DNA of 64,000 nt, taken from Balaenoptera acutorostrata. Taxonomy: Eukaryota; Chordata; Mammalia; Artiodactyla; Balaenopteridae. Shown here piece after piece: positions 25,830 to 38,626 of this stretch. Under the pieces are notes generated by a model, which searched no databases, was not told the origin of the DNA, and saw only the letters and a list, made by a program, of their open reading frames with translations. How positions within the stretch are numbered: the first letter of the stretch is position 1; every line of letters begins with the position of its first letter. The stretch lies in contig NC_080067.1 in assembly GCF_949987535.1 (NCBI RefSeq), forward strand, positions 52,326,910-52,390,909, in the 5' to 3' direction. Made by a program: the position numbers and the translations under genes.

Positions 25830-26060
25830 CCTCTCCTCCTCACCCTCTCCATTCTATCTGTGTTGGCTTCTTGCTGATCTTTGGACTAAACAGGCACACT
25901 CATTCCTCAGGCATTTGCTTTTGCTGATCCCTGGCCGCCAACCCCAGGTATCAGTGGCTTGCTTCTTCCTTCAACACTTTGTTCAAAAAATCACTTGTTC
26001 AGTAAAGGCCCTCTAATCATTTTATTTAAAATTGTGATAGTCCTTCACACTCCCTCACTC
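25830..26060 (+). repeat. L2 LINE 3' fragment
   Basis: 'cattcctcaggcatttgc', 'ttgctgatccctgg' and 'cttcaacactttgttcaa' through 'gtgatagtccttcacact' fit the 3' part of L2. The copy ends at a T-run near 26080. Confidence 0.65.
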
Positions 26061-26239
26061 TCTTATCCCCTTATGCTGAGTTTTTTTTTTTTTCCAGGAT
26101 ATTAACACATTCTAAAACACTATAAAACTTTTTATTTTCTAAATAAACTCCATTATAGGGGTTTTTGAGGATTTGAGTGTTTAACCGGCAAAGCTGATAT
26201 AGGTCCCCTCTACCACCACACTGAATGTCCCATGACAAG

Positions 26240-26400
26240 GAAGGGGCCTGGGTTTGGAGCCAGTGAGTGGCTATCACTGAGTGATCTGAGTTGTCACTCA
26301 GATCTCTATCATCTGAGTGGTGTTGGGCTGTCTACCCTCTTCAAGTCGCAGTTTGCTCACCTGTAAGTGGGCACAATATACTTAAATCATTCACTCAGCA
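26240..26400 (+). repeat. MIR SINE fragment
   Basis: 'aagtcgcagtttgctcacct' followed by 'gtaagtgggcacaatat' matches the MIR core in sense orientation, in decayed form. Confidence 0.5.
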
Positions 26401-26609
26401 AATGTTGAGGACAGTCTTAGACCAAGCAATGGGCTAAGTCCAGCCAGTTCTGAGTGAGACAGATGTAATTCGTGGAGCTTGCAGTCTAGGGAGGAGATAG
26501 ATATTAAACAATAGTCCTAGAAACAAATGTAAACAGTGTTCCTCTCACGCCACCACTGCCTTGTTTTAACCTCAGTTTTACTGACAGGTATATCCTAGTT
26601 GGTATCCTA

Positions 26610-26790
26610 CTAACTTGGTTTTCACACTTGATTGTATCCTGAAATATCTCTTAAAAATACAGGCAACGGAGGCCCGTGTCTAGAATTTCTGATTCAAGAG
26701 TTTGGTGACGTGGCCTCCAACCTGCATTTTCACCTCATCCTAGGAAATTCTGATGCAGACCACACCCTGAGAAGTACTGATTTAAAGAAA
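26610..26790. mobile_element. MER20-like DNA transposon relic
   Basis: 'tttctgattcaagagtttgg', 'ctgcattttcacctcatcct' and 'gatgcagaccacaccctg' followed by 'agaagtactgattt' resemble the non-autonomous hAT element MER20 and its terminus. The left end is not clear. Confidence 0.55.
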
Positions 26791-27414
26791 TAGCTTTATC
26801 ATCTTTCTCTTTAATAACAGGTAATAATAAAAACATTTTAAAGTCATGTCATTCTGAATAAATTATGCTCTCCTAGAAGCCGTTTATTCCAGGACTTTTG
26901 CCTCACATTAATGATATTAATTATCCTTAGAGGCTACACACACACTATCCAATCATACTAGAGTCTCAATCTTAAAATAACTCACCCCCCTGAGGACACC
27001 TTTTGTTGCCTAGTAGCTTTATTGCAAAAAACACAGAGTTTTAAAATGCCATCCATTTACATGGCTAAAAATTACAGAATAGCAAAGAGAGCCACAACCA
27101 AAAAGAATATTGACCTCCGAGAGCCTTCCTGCCCCAGACACTAAGGAAAGCCATCAACAGGGTGCTGACTGCTGCCATGATTAAGCCTTGCAGATTCAAA
27201 CGTGAACATAATTTCACTCCGTTGACATAATTATGCTAAGGCAAGTAATTTTGATATATGACATGTGGCCATGTTCTACAATAAGGTCATAAACCCACAA
27301 AACTATTCCTTTGTAAATAATCTTAAGGTAAGTTAGATATTACTCAATTCAGATTGATTGAAGCCTGGAAAATCTGACTTGTGGGTTAAAAACAAAAGCA
27401 CACCAATGATGATT

Positions 27415-27563
27415 TATTATTTGTCTTTTTTTTTTTTTTTGGCTTCTTCTCGTGACTTGCGGGATCTCAGTTCCCCCACCAGGGATTGAACCCGGGCCAC
27501 AGCAGTGAATGCCCAGAATCCTAACCACTAGGTCACCAAGGAACTCCCTATTATTTGTCTTTT
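27415..27563 (-). mobile_element. Short CHR-related SINE
   Basis: A tRNA-derived SINE of about 119 bp on the - strand (27430-27548) is flanked by perfect 15-bp copies of TATTATTTGTCTTTT (27415-27429 and 27549-27563). It has only the tRNA-like head ('gggagttccttggtgaccta' near 27548) and a short body with a poly(A) tail, without the longer 3' region of the other CHR copies. It is probably an older or distinct CHR subfamily. Confidence 0.88.
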
Positions 27564-28072
27564 AACCTACAGTAATATCATAGTTAGCTGTGTCCAAGGA
27601 AGATTTTGTTTTCCTGTGTGTCTAGAAAAAGACAATTGAAATGTACCCTAGTAAATATCCCAGTATTTTGTTTCAGATGCCTTATGGTAGTTTGCCTAAC
27701 TGTATGTTATTTGTATCCCTCCAGAATCTACCAAACAGAATAAGTTAATATTTTTGAGATGGTTCAAGGTCATCATCATGAATATCTAACACTGGGCACT
27801 ACATTAATACCCTGATCTTCATAAGAAATGTGCCTGTAGTAAGTGGTCCTAAGACTTTAAGGCCTTATTGTTATATCTGCATAGTTTAGGCCTTAATATT
27901 ACTTTTATCAATCTGATAAGTAAGTTTGACCATATTTTTATGTGTTTAAGAGCTTTTTAACATTCTTTTGGTAAAATGTCTATTCATATCCTTTGCCTAT
28001 TTTTCTATAGGATTTTTGTTGGGTTTATTGATTTATAGAGGTCTTGTATAGAACAGAGAACTTATCCCTTAG

Positions 28073-28285
28073 TCCAGCGGTGCCCAACCTTTTGGGCACC
28101 AGGGACTGATTTCGTGGAAGACAATTTTTCCACAGACATTGTGGGGTATGGTTGAGGCGGTAATGTGAGCGATGGGGAGCGATGGGGAGGGCAGATGAAG
28201 CTTCGCTTGCTCACCCGCTGCTCACCTCCTGCTGTGTGGCCTGGTTCCTAACAAGCTGTGGACGGGGGTTGGGGACCCATGCCTT
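28073..28285. mobile_element. Non-autonomous hAT-like transposon with inverted ends
   Basis: The element begins 'cagcggtgcccaacctttt' and ends 'ggttggggacccatg', which are recognisable inverted termini. Its interior ('gggactgatttcgtggaaga', 'gatgaagcttcgcttgctca') matches a common mammalian DNA transposon. The left end also carries an 8-bp hairpin, GGTGCCCA and TGGGCACC. I do not name the subfamily. Confidence 0.7.
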
Positions 28286-28444
28286 AGTCTGTAGTTTAAG
28301 ATTTTTCAGTTTGTCACTTGTCTTTTGACTTTTCTCATATGGCTTTTGCTGTGCAGATTTTTATCTTTATTTAGTAAAATTTATTAATCTTTTCTTTAAT
28401 GGCTCCTAGGTCTTTGTCACACTTAGGCCTTCTCCATTTCAACA

Positions 28445-28620
28445 CTTTGTGTATAATACATGTGTGTATAATATATATATATTTATATATATGTATAAAG
28501 TATACAAATTATACATAGTACAATATAAATATATGCAACCTATACATATATAATGTATACATATGTACATATGAACCATATGTATGCATATATATATATA
28601 TATATATTTACTTATGAATG
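28445..28620. repeat. AT/ATAC-rich microsatellite
   Basis: Irregular TATATA, ATACAT and TATGTA repeats fill the stretch, with a pure (AT) run at about 28587-28607. Such sequence is unstable and prone to cruciforms. Confidence 0.85.
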
Positions 28621-28996
28621 TATATTTTAAAATTTCCATGATTTCTCCCTGGAATTTTCAAGTTTCAGTTTTCACTTTTAAAGTTTGGTCCATCTGGAAC
28701 TTATCTTGATTCAAAATAATAAATTAGAATATTCATCTTCTTTATTTTTTAATACCTGGATATTCTGTTCTCCTAACACCAGTTATCACTTACTGAATAA
28801 TCTCTCTTACCCCACTTATTTGACATGCTAAGCTCTATCATATACCAAATTATATTTCTCACCATCCCTATTCTAATTATTATAGCTTTTTATTACATTT
28901 TAGTGTCTTATCACTGTTCTTTTTTCCTCAAGAGTTTTTCTTGCTGTTCCTGCTTTCTAATTTTTTCTACATAAACCTTATTTTTTATTTATTTTT

Positions 28997-29071
28997 TAAG
29001 AATTTATTTTATTTATTTTATTTTTGTCTGTGTTGGGTCTTCGTTGCTGCGTGCGGGCTTTCTCTAGTTGT
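28997..29071 (-). mobile_element. 5'-truncated CHR SINE tail
   Basis: Only the 3' part of a CHR SINE is present. The + strand reads ATTT-rich sequence, then 'tgtgttgggtcttcgttgct', then 'ctttctctagttg', and stops abruptly. The tRNA-derived head with the promoter is missing. Confidence 0.85.
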
Positions 29072-29419
29072 CTAAATCTTTTTAAAGCCATCTGCCTCCC
29101 TGCCTCCCACTGCCCTTCATTTCTACATTTTATTTGTTGAAACTGAATCAGTTGTCCTGTGGAGTTTCCCCGCCATCAGGATCTTGTCAATTACACCCCC
29201 ACGGTGTTGTTTAACATGTTCATCTGTCCTTATTTTAGGAAGAATACCACGTAGCAGATTAAATATTCTATTCTTTTTTTGTCTATTTCTCAGCGACGTT
29301 TCAGTTTTTCTTTAGGGTATACCTTCCTTGATTCTTTATGAGCATATTCCTAGGATTTTTAATGATATTATCTCTAAGAAGAGTAGTTTAGCAACATTTA
29401 TCAAAATTATGAGTACATG

Positions 29420-29940
29420 TGTCTTGTGACCTAGCAACTTAACTTCTAGGAATTTATCCTGCAGAGATAATTGCACACCTGTGAAATGATGTATTTCTGA
29501 AATTACTCATTGCCTCATTATTTGTAATAGCAAAAGATTGCAATAATCTAAATTCCCATTGGTAGAAGACTAATTAAGTAAATTATAACATGCCCATGCA
29601 GTGAAATGCTTTGAAGCTGGTAAAAGAAAAAATTAGGAAGTTCTTTATGTAATGATGGGAAATATTTTCCAAGATATGTTGCTAAATGAAAAAATTAAGT
29701 TGCAAACCAGCGTGTGTATATTATGTTATTATTTCCGTAGGAAAATGGGAAATATACATACTGAATATACATAAGATATTTCTGGAAGATAACATTGGTT
29801 GGTTCCACCAGGAGAAATTGGCTGACTAAGGGACAATAGAGTGTGGGAAAGAGAATCTTCACTATATGGCTCTTCATACCTTTTGAGTTTGTACTCTGTG
29901 AATGTTTTACCTATTTAATTTTTTTTAGCTTAAAAAATTT
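29420..29940 (+). mobile_element. Old L1 LINE 3' end
   Basis: 'agcaacttaacttctaggaa', 'tttgtaatagcaaaagattg', 'aattcccattggtagaagac' and 'ccaagatatgttgctaaatg' form the usual ORF2-end and 3' UTR series of an L1 in sense orientation. The copy is decayed and lacks ORFs. Confidence 0.75.
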
Positions 29941-30084
29941 AAGTATTGTAATGTATTATATAACAGGTTAAGATCCCAATTAACATACGTTATGTTTAAA
30001 GCCTGTTGTAGCATTATTTGGCACACAGAATTCAAGCAGAGTCAGTCTTGTAGAGGGAATTCCTGCCCAACAAGGGCAGCATGA

Positions 30085-30290
30085 CACAGTAAAATTAGCA
30101 AGGGATTTGAAGCCTTCAGGCAAAAGTTCAGATCCCTTTTCTATTCCTTAGTAAACTTATGAACATGGTAAAAATATCTTAAACTTACTGGGTTTCAGTT
30201 TCTTAATCTACAAAACGGGGTTACCTTCACCTACCTTCCAGCTTGTTATGAGGATTAGCAATAATTTGTATTATGTCCAGATGCCTGGTC
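30085..30290 (+). repeat. MIR SINE fragment
   Basis: 'gggtttcagtttcttaatct' followed by 'acaaaacggggttacc' and 'gttatgaggattagca' is the MIR core in sense orientation. Confidence 0.8.
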
Positions 30291-30408
30291 CATGATGTTA
30301 TTATTTCAGCTCTAGAATTCCATGAATTAATTGGTCCCTGGGGAGAAAATTGAGGTCAAAGGATATATTTTATGGGAATAATTTTCCTTTTCATTTGGAA
30401 ACTTAAAT

Positions 30409-30722
30409 ATTCCAATCACGGGCTTCCCTGGTGGCGCAGTGGTTGAGAATCTGCCTGCCAATGCAGGGGACACGGGTTCAAGCCCTGGTCTGGGAAGATC
30501 CCACATGCCGCGGAGCAACTGGGCCCGTGAGCCACAATTACTGAGCCTGTGCGTCTGGAGCCTGTGCTCCACAACAAGAGAGGCCGCGACAGTGAGAGGC
30601 CCGCGCACCGCGATGAGGAGTGGCCCCCACTTGCTGCAACTAGAGAAAGCCCTCGCACAGAAACGAAGACCCAACACAGCCATAAATAAATAAAAAATAA
30701 ATTAAAAAAAAAATTCCGATCA
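30409..30722 (+). mobile_element. CHR SINE, short form
   Basis: A complete + strand copy starts 'ggcttccctggtggcgca' and ends in an A-rich tail with AAATAAATAAA repeats (about 30420-30712). Near-identical flanks ATTCCAATCA (30409-30418) and ATTCCGATCA (30713-30722) are the target-site duplication. The tRNA-type B-box-like GGTTCAAGCCC is intact. The copy is close to consensus and so probably young. Confidence 0.94.
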
Positions 30723-32769
30723 TATTCTTGAACTTTATTAGCTTGAACCTAGTCTTCAAGCTCCTAACCAGTCATATGTAGACTCTCAAGCAATCCTAGA
30801 AGTGAGAAAGCAGGCAACATATCCCATTCTATTTGGGTGGCCTCCCATGCACTTGTCTCAAGTTGAGCTTTGCCTCTCATTGTTTTTCTCACTGGGACTA
30901 TAAAACTGTATATTTAAAATTATAGTTCTAAAGCTCTGTTACAGTGTAAAATCTACGAGGCTCAGGATGCCCATCATTCAGTCATTCTTTGCAAGGCCAA
31001 TTATGTGAATTTTTTAAAAAAGCTACGTTGAGAGAGCGATTTCATTTTATTCCAATTTATTTATAGACAAGTCTCATCTGCAAGATAGACTCTGACACAT
31101 ATCTTGGAGTCATAAAAATACACTCTGAAATTTCTCTGACACAACTAGCTTTAACTTTCGACAATGCTTAAGACATGTAAGAGGCAGCCCACAAGTTAAC
31201 AAAGCGAAAAGCCAGTATCCTTGCCTGCATTTCACCAGACTCTTCTGGATCCTTCAGTAGTTAACTCAGAGGAAGAGAGCTGCACCCTAACAGGTCAGGG
31301 CAGTGAGCGCTGGTGCTCACGATATAAGACCCATGAGAAATCCTTCCCATCTTACCTGTCCAATAATGGGAAAAGCCTTAAGCTGCTATGCAAGGAGATT
31401 GATGGGGACCATTTCCTATCAGTGAGGACTATTAAACTTGGAAGACATTCAGAAGAAACGAATTAAACCTATATCTCTACAGAGCTCTGAATATAAGAGA
31501 GGTTGATTACCATTTGCAGTAGTTTAACTCTGCCTTGTGGAGAAGAAGTACACTAGCTCCCTTTATTTTTATTTTTATTTTATTTTTTTGTCTATACAAC
31601 ATTTACATTGGCTGATTTCCTTGATTCATCTTTCTACACACTTCCTAAAGCTGTTACTATATTGTAAATATTTTTCTGAAAATCACAGGGAAGTGTACTA
31701 GAATACTTTCATAGAGCCCTTTATATCTACATACTTATGTTTTACTTGTTTGCCCACAATCAGCAATAAAAATTACAAGTTGCTTTTTCAGTCATTCACA
31801 GTGATGAACAGGAAGAGGAAACCAAAGTACTGTTAGAAATCCCCTATTACAGTGTGGCAGGTTTATAAATAGAGTTAACAGGTGGATATTTTCAAGCAGC
31901 ATTAAGACAATGTTAGTCAATATCAGGAAAATTTTGTATTTTAAGTTTATAAGAGTATTAAAAAACAAAGTAGTGAAATTATTTTTTGACATGTTCTTTC
32001 TCGCTTTCACTTTCCCCACAGTCTGTAGTCCAGCAAGAGGCCATTTAAAAAGGAATGTATGTAACTAATTTCCACAGGGTACAGAAAGTATGAGCCATGA
32101 GGATTTTGTATTTTTTCTTTTAAAGAAAGAGACACTTAACTAAGGTTGGTGTTTTGTATCAGTTGGAGAGTTCCTTCTGTCAGTTTCTAGCATTTCTAGC
32201 ACAAGGTGAAGAGAAAAGAATTCTAAGACAGAATCATAATATTTTTTTCCAGATTTCTTAAATAGGATGCATTTTTAAAATATGAGATATTGTGACCTCT
32301 CAAAACAGTGAAGCAACTGTATGAAATATTAAGTAACAAAGCAGCCTATGAATGTTCCAATCTTCAGCCTGGCACACAATAGATGCTCAGTAAGGAGTAG
32401 GTTGAAGCATATGAAGTTGCTGATATCTGACCACTTTGACTTACAAAAATGGCAATTTCACAGGATTCAATATAATACTAATATCCTTCCTTATTCACCT
32501 TGGTGTCAGAATCCCATGAGCCTAAACCGTCTTACTAAAAGAGCAAGCAGATCTTGGTAATGTTATAGTTATTAGCCAAGATAAGGAAGTATATTTGTGT
32601 GGCCTTAACAGACACTGAGGCAAAGTGACCCTATGCATTTCGCCTCAGGAGAGTTTAGATGTCCCCACACCCTCACACACAATCTTATAAAATAAGGCAA
32701 GAGGGTAAAGCTAAAGGAGCAAAATAACAACAGCCGTGAGGGCTGCATTATAGTGGGGAGAGACAGAGA

Positions 32770-32928
32770 ATCTGAAAAGGAAAGAAAGAAGGAAAAGAAA
32801 GAAAGAGAGAGGGAGGGAGGGAGGGAGGGAAGGAGGAAGGGAAGAAGGGAGGGAGGGAGGGAGGGAGGAGGGAAGGAAGGAAGAAAGAAAGGGAGGAAGG
32901 GAGGAAAGGAGGAAGGAGAAACAGAAAC
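32770..32928 (+). repeat. Polypurine (GGGA/GGAA/GAAA)n tract
   Basis: About 160 bp is almost pure purine on the + strand, made of shifting AAAG, GGGA and GGAA repeats. Low-complexity reading frames on both strands come from it. Such tracts can form triplex (H-DNA) and are length-unstable. Confidence 0.92.
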
Positions 32929-34299
32929 ACTGTAATTATAACCCAAATATAATTTAATAAAAATACAAATATAAATACCTAGTATCTGGTATACTTTGGT
33001 GTGTCTGGCCAGGAGCCCTAACCACTACTGTCCTCTGTTAGGATATCATCACATTACAATAGTGTATTTACACTTCTGACTGTAATTATCAAGACAAGTT
33101 TAAAACTGGCTTTGAGTGCTCTGAAAGTCTTTCTGTGAGAATTTTTTCTTTAGGTTGGTGCACCAAATAACTTCTCTGGATATTTTACCTCATTTCTCAG
33201 CCTTTCAGGGTGTACTCAAGTGTTAGTGAATGACTGCAAGATGAGTCAGGCTACTACTCCCTCCACTGGCAAAATAATTGAGAAGCAACCTTACATCTGG
33301 GTATTTTTAGATTTTTAGGGACACATCCAACTTTTAAAAACTTTATTACACAAGCAACATTTTAATATTGAAAAATTAGAAAATCGAATATTTTTGAAGC
33401 TCTGGATAAAAGCTGAATATCTCTTTGAACAATGTAGACCTAACACGTGAAGGAAAACACCCCAAAGGCATCTCTTGTGTCACCCTGTTCTCCTCTACAT
33501 CCCTAGTAACTAGTTGTCAAGGACAAATATTTATTGTACGAGTGAATGAAATTCTGTATTCACATTTGAAGTTTTTGTCTTTTTTTTAAACATCCGTAGT
33601 AGCTCATTAAATATCCTTTGTGTACAAGATGTTCTGTATAAATGACTTCCCTTCCTCGTTTATAAAATGAGCGGCTGGACAAGGTGTTTCCAGCAGAAAC
33701 GTACAATCTTGTAAACAGCTAAACCTTCAGGCCAGGGAAGAGAGCAAGCAGAGGCATTTCTTAAAACATTAATGGGTAAGCTAAGACCATTAATGTATGG
33801 CTTAGTTCCAAAATGGCCTTGGGCCATGCATGACCTTGATAGATGATGACTTTTTAACCTGTCTCTCTGAAACTGTTCACTGAATTTTGCCTAAGGGCTT
33901 GTGTGTCACTTGTTTAGCTTTCCCGGCAGTATATTCCAAAGGAAGTCATTCACTGGCCAGTACGAAGTCTCCCCCAGTTGTGCCAAGCAGAATCATTACC
34001 ATTTAACGGAGAGCCCAAATCATAGTTCCAGGAGGGCTAAGGACCTGCCAGCTCACTGGTTCTTGCTGGCATTGACTTTGTTTTCCTCAGTAGTCACCAG
34101 CAGTAACCAAATGCCTTTGGAATTCCAAAAGGAGCCTCCTTATCAGTTCAGATCTCTCAAAGAAACAGAGTATGTTTTTAAAAAGAGATGTGTTTTGTGA
34201 GGTTCACGCTACTAATTTTCTGTTTTTGATTCAAACACTTGTATTATGGTCAGGAATCAATGTTATTGAAGACTAAATCTGTTTAGCCTGCTTCTAGCT

Positions 34300-34500
34300 C
34301 TGTACTTTCAAATATGGTAACCACTAGCCACATGTGGCTGTTTAAATTAATTAAAATTTAATAAAAGTAAAATTCTTGTTCCTCAGTTGCATTAGTCACA
34401 TTACAAAACCCAATAATTACTAGTGTCAAATGGCTACCTTATGGACAAGAACACATACGTAATATTTTTATCATCGCAGAGAGTTCTGTTGGACCACATT
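34300..34500. mobile_element. hAT-like DNA transposon relic
   Basis: 'taaccactagccacatgtgg', 'ttcttgttcctcagttgca', 'gtgtcaaatggctacctta' and 'catcgcagagagttctgttg' match, in order, a common mammalian non-autonomous DNA transposon. The family is not named with certainty. Confidence 0.6.
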
Positions 34501-37396
34501 TTTCGAACTTTCCGAAGGATACAGAGTAATCAAGTATTTTGGATTTTAATTTTAGGAATTTCTTATGGCCTAAGGTAGGAAAAGTTTTGGCCAGAGATTT
34601 ATTTATCCAGCATTTATTTATTGAGTCAAAACAATTTCCCAAGAGGCTGTTTTTGTTGTGAAATATTCTTGAAGGTTTATAGCCCCTATCTCCTACCAGG
34701 TAGATGATGTGGCCCAGGGAGGTTACTGGGAAAGCTCAAAAACTCCTTGGAAGCCTTCGGTGCTGCCAAAGAAAGGCAATCTTCTCAGTTACTGTTCATT
34801 TTCATTCCAATTAGCCTGAGGACTATATATTAATTATATTAATATATACCAAAGCACTTTATAAATTCTGCGAAGTTTTGGCACCATAGCTTCCTTTGAT
34901 TATTTCTGCACATTCCTAGGACTAGTTAGTCCCTAAATGAGCAGCCCGCCATAGACTCTTCCAGCCCTAATCTACCTCTTGGATGCATGCAAAATACTCA
35001 AGAGCTTTAAACCTATAGCAGAGCCAGCTCGCTGCTGGCTGCTATATGATCAGTAATTCCAAGCCACAGAATTCTACCAAATCACTTTGGGATACCACTG
35101 GTACAATACTAATTCAACCAGTAATTAAGGAATATTCAGTGATTAAGAAAAGGCTAATATTGCAGTTCTTTCCTATTCTGATTATTGGGGCATCCCATGA
35201 AAATAAACATTTTTTAAAAGAAAATTTTCTAACTTTGATTTAAAATATTAAAGGAAAATTATTTTTTTAAAGGTTATAGGCTTGATTTTAATACAAATAT
35301 AAAATGAACAGATGTCAAAGATTCTATTTAGCTCATTAATTAGTGAGAGATCCAGTAAGATGTTACAAACAATTCACGAGAGACTCCAGAAAGCAGATGA
35401 ATACGTAAGTCTGTCAGGAATACTGAAATATGTTTGCTTAATAGGTGCAAAACTGGTCAATATCCACAGGACAATAATCAGTTGCATCCCACCATCCAGG
35501 TACACTGTGCATTTTTATAGACATTTGCGTCACTATCAATTCTCTGCGATTTAGAGAATTGTAAAATTGTTCAAAGGCTATGAAGGGCCCAAACCCATAG
35601 TCAGATAACTTGGAAGGGTATTTCTAGGTAATGTATAGTTTTTCATTGAAGGTGCCCAGTAATCATCTTGGTCCATTTCCAAGCCTTTTATAATTGTTTT
35701 AGGGTAGAAATCTTTATAGCTTACTCTCTCCCTAGTTCTGCTCCTCTGATTTGCCTGGCCATTTTCTCCTTGTTTGAGAGATACTTGATGAGCTTTCTTT
35801 TTTGCTTGATTCAATAGAACAGGAAAAAGAACATAAAGATGTATCTTATTGAAAACTCTAAGTTAAGAGACTACTGAAAAGGGTCACAGTGGGCTGAATA
35901 GCTGAAGGGAGAAGCAAAAGAAAGAAAAAGATGAGAAGATTAAATCATTTACATCAAAATCTCATAGATGTTGCAATTACAGAATTAAACCTCTTTGTTT
36001 CTCTTATTTCCTTGTTTCTGACCTCTTGGCTTTCAGACACATCTCAATTTAATAACACCTTTTTTAGGACAAAGAACATTTTAAAAGGAAAAAAATGTAC
36101 ACTTCTTTTTAAAAATAGCACAATGGAATATATTTATTCATACCATAGCATATTATTCCCTTAATAATCAGAGTTTAAATCTGAGTCTTCTTATCATTCT
36201 TCTGAATTACATTGGGCCATCATTTATCATGCATATGACATTATACTTTTCATAATGTATTTTCTGATCAAAACTTTTTAGTGCTGTTGTGATTGAAAAT
36301 GTAATCTTAAGGCATTTCAAAGAATAGTGATGTGTTCTCTACACTTCCATTTGATTCTTTGATTAGTCCATCCCCATGTACGTATACAGCTAATTTTGAA
36401 AGTTAACAGCAAGCTTTTGACAGCTTAGCACCTGAACAATAGTCCTTCACAAAGCATGCATAGGTAATTCACCTTTTCTTGCTTTGAAAACACTATGATT
36501 TATCCTGAGAAATCTGGCAAATTCTTCTGCCTTTAATTGTACTGCTTGGGATCCAACAGACAGTTCTTTGTATATATCCCAAGGACAAAAGATTTATCTA
36601 CTAATGCAAATTAACTCTTACATGTGTCTTCTGTTCTTGGGTGCTTTAGAAAAAATCTGGTTTTTGTTTTACAAGAAAATCAGTTGGTTCATTTCTCTAG
36701 TGATGAATGCTTGCATCACTTACAGTAGGTTACATTCTCCTTTCTGTTCTCGTCCCTGTGTGTGGTCCTCTTTCTTTTAAGTACTGCCATCATAGTATGG
36801 TCCTGATAATTCTAGATCCAAGTTGAAGCAAAAAACTTAATTATGGGAGCCAGCATCAGTGGAAATAAGTCAGCTGAGAGAATAAGGATAGACAAATAGC
36901 CTAAAATTCACACTTTTTCAGGCTATGACACTTATACAGGCAATGGGAACAGTCTCACAATTTGCCTCTCTGTCTGAGGACCAGCTGGACATTGATTATA
37001 AGACTTACTCCAATTTCAGAAAAGGTAAAATTGGGGGTGGAGAGGAACACCGTGCATGTTACAGTTGAGGAAATTTGCTAAATTATAGGTTGCTTAAATA
37101 CATATTGTTTCACAAGGTAACGATTTTTTTTATTATATGTGACAAGTTCTTTGAAAAATTTCCCAGCTTCATTGCTGCTGATCTAGGTTAACACTTTCTC
37201 TTAATAAATCAGGAAACACAGACCTGGAAACTTCAACTTGTTCCAAATTTCATCAAGTGAGCTACTACTAACCAAAATTAGAGTAGTGATTTCCAAACAC
37301 TCAGTGCCTACCCATGAGGGAAAAAAAAAAAAAAAAAACCTTCATGAATTCAAATATATCCACTTTAAATGACTGTCTTATTTTCATGTTGAAACG

Positions 37397-37471
37397 TTCA
37401 CTCTTTTATGTGATTGATGTGTTCAATCTTTCATGTGATCGATGTGTTCATTCTTTCATGTGATTGTAAGA
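37397..37471 (+). repeat. Three-copy 25-bp minisatellite
   Basis: Three consecutive 25-bp units (37397-37421, 37422-37446, 37447-37471) share the pattern TTCAxTCTTTxATGTGATxG. The third diverges at its right end. No known repeat family is recognised. Confidence 0.8.
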
Positions 37472-38626
37472 GTCATTATTCTTGTTAATTTTTTTTGCCC
37501 CCATCCCAATATATTTACTTGGTAAAATAAAAATTTAGCAACCCTATATCGGTTCACTCATTTAAAAAATTACTAGTCCTTTACATGCAAAAATCTGAGA
37601 ATTAATAGGCCAGAGGGCTTCAAGACAGTGTTCTTTTCATTAGGCATTTCTCCTTAGTTATTTCCCATGGCTGTTTCTTGCTGAAGAAAGGACCTTCTTC
37701 AGCTATTCGTCTCACCTTCTAAAGAGCACCTCCCTTGTTTTCTCAACTCAAAATTATGAAACCGTTCTTTAAAAATTTCAATTAATTGGGTTATCTAAAA
37801 AGAAATGTTTCATATATGAATAATCAGCCTCTCTATAAATCAGACTAACTAAGGAAGTTAAAAAAAACTATCTTTTTTTATTGTTCTAGCTTTAGTTCTG
37901 TGATTCCTCATACCTCGATTACCAGAAGATTTAGTTCTCTGACCTGTTTCAATGAAGTGTTTTCTGAAGCAGGATACTCACATACACGTGCCCATAACCT
38001 ACCTTACTACTGGCAATGGGAGGAGAATTGCAAGAATGAATGTGGTTTATTCACAGCTCAGCTGCCTTTGCCTTTTCTAGCACAACAACACAGTCTACTA
38101 CTAGTCTGGTACTGCAGCCACTTGCTTTTATGTAAAGGCATTTTATTCAGTAGCTTGAAAGTAATGGATCTACAAAGTAATGCTCCATGTGAGAGTAACA
38201 TATTTTAGAATGCGTTGATTATTATGATTAATGGTGGGGCCCTGGCATTTTGTAGATGAATGTTAATACAGTAACATTTGGGTATCACCTTTTGCAATTT
38301 TTCAAGGTGGTATACTTGTTTGTTAATGCATCCCATGTCCAGCCATTGCATTATGCCAACATTGGTGACAGTGCCACTTTGTCAGGCTGGAAAGACAGTC
38401 TCATACTCAATAAGGAAACACTTTATCAAGGGAATAAAAAATGGAAATGAGCTACTACCTGTGGGCTCAAATTAAATTAGCCTGGAGAATTTAGAAGCAG
38501 CAGCCCCTCTTGCAGTTCCTTCTAATGCAGTTGTGTGGGCCTTTATATCTCATGCTGTATTCATTCAACAAATATTTATTGGGCACCTAGTATGTGTAAT
38601 GCATTACGTATCCTAAGATATAAAAG

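Larger units (their letters stand above)
27930..29420 (-). mobile_element. Old L1 ORF2 fragment, interrupted by other repeats
   Basis: The + strand carries antisense L1 ORF2 text: 'ggtaaaatgtctattcatat' near 27970, then 'cttttgctgtgcagattttt' and 'ctaggtctttgtcaca' after 28340, and further pieces to about 29420. The L1 is broken by a hAT relic (28073-28285), an AT-rich microsatellite (28445-28620) and a truncated CHR SINE (28997-29071), so these arrived later. No intact frame remains. Confidence 0.65.

Noticed and set aside
30327..30693. Open frames of 80-118 codons on both strands (similar ones at 7645, 16379, 40031 and 25573)
   Set aside because: They are translations of CHR SINE sequence and recur almost identically at each SINE, so they are not genes.
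32605..32946. 113-codon - strand frame rich in Pro, Ser, Phe and Leu
   Set aside because: It is the translation of the polypurine tract and its complement.
33150..33166. MADE1/mariner-like end 'taggttggtgca'
   Set aside because: Only about 12 bases match, with no matching inverted end nearby; likely chance.
37397..37471. CRISPR-like repeat array
   Set aside because: Units are contiguous without spacers, and the DNA is vertebrate. It is a minisatellite.
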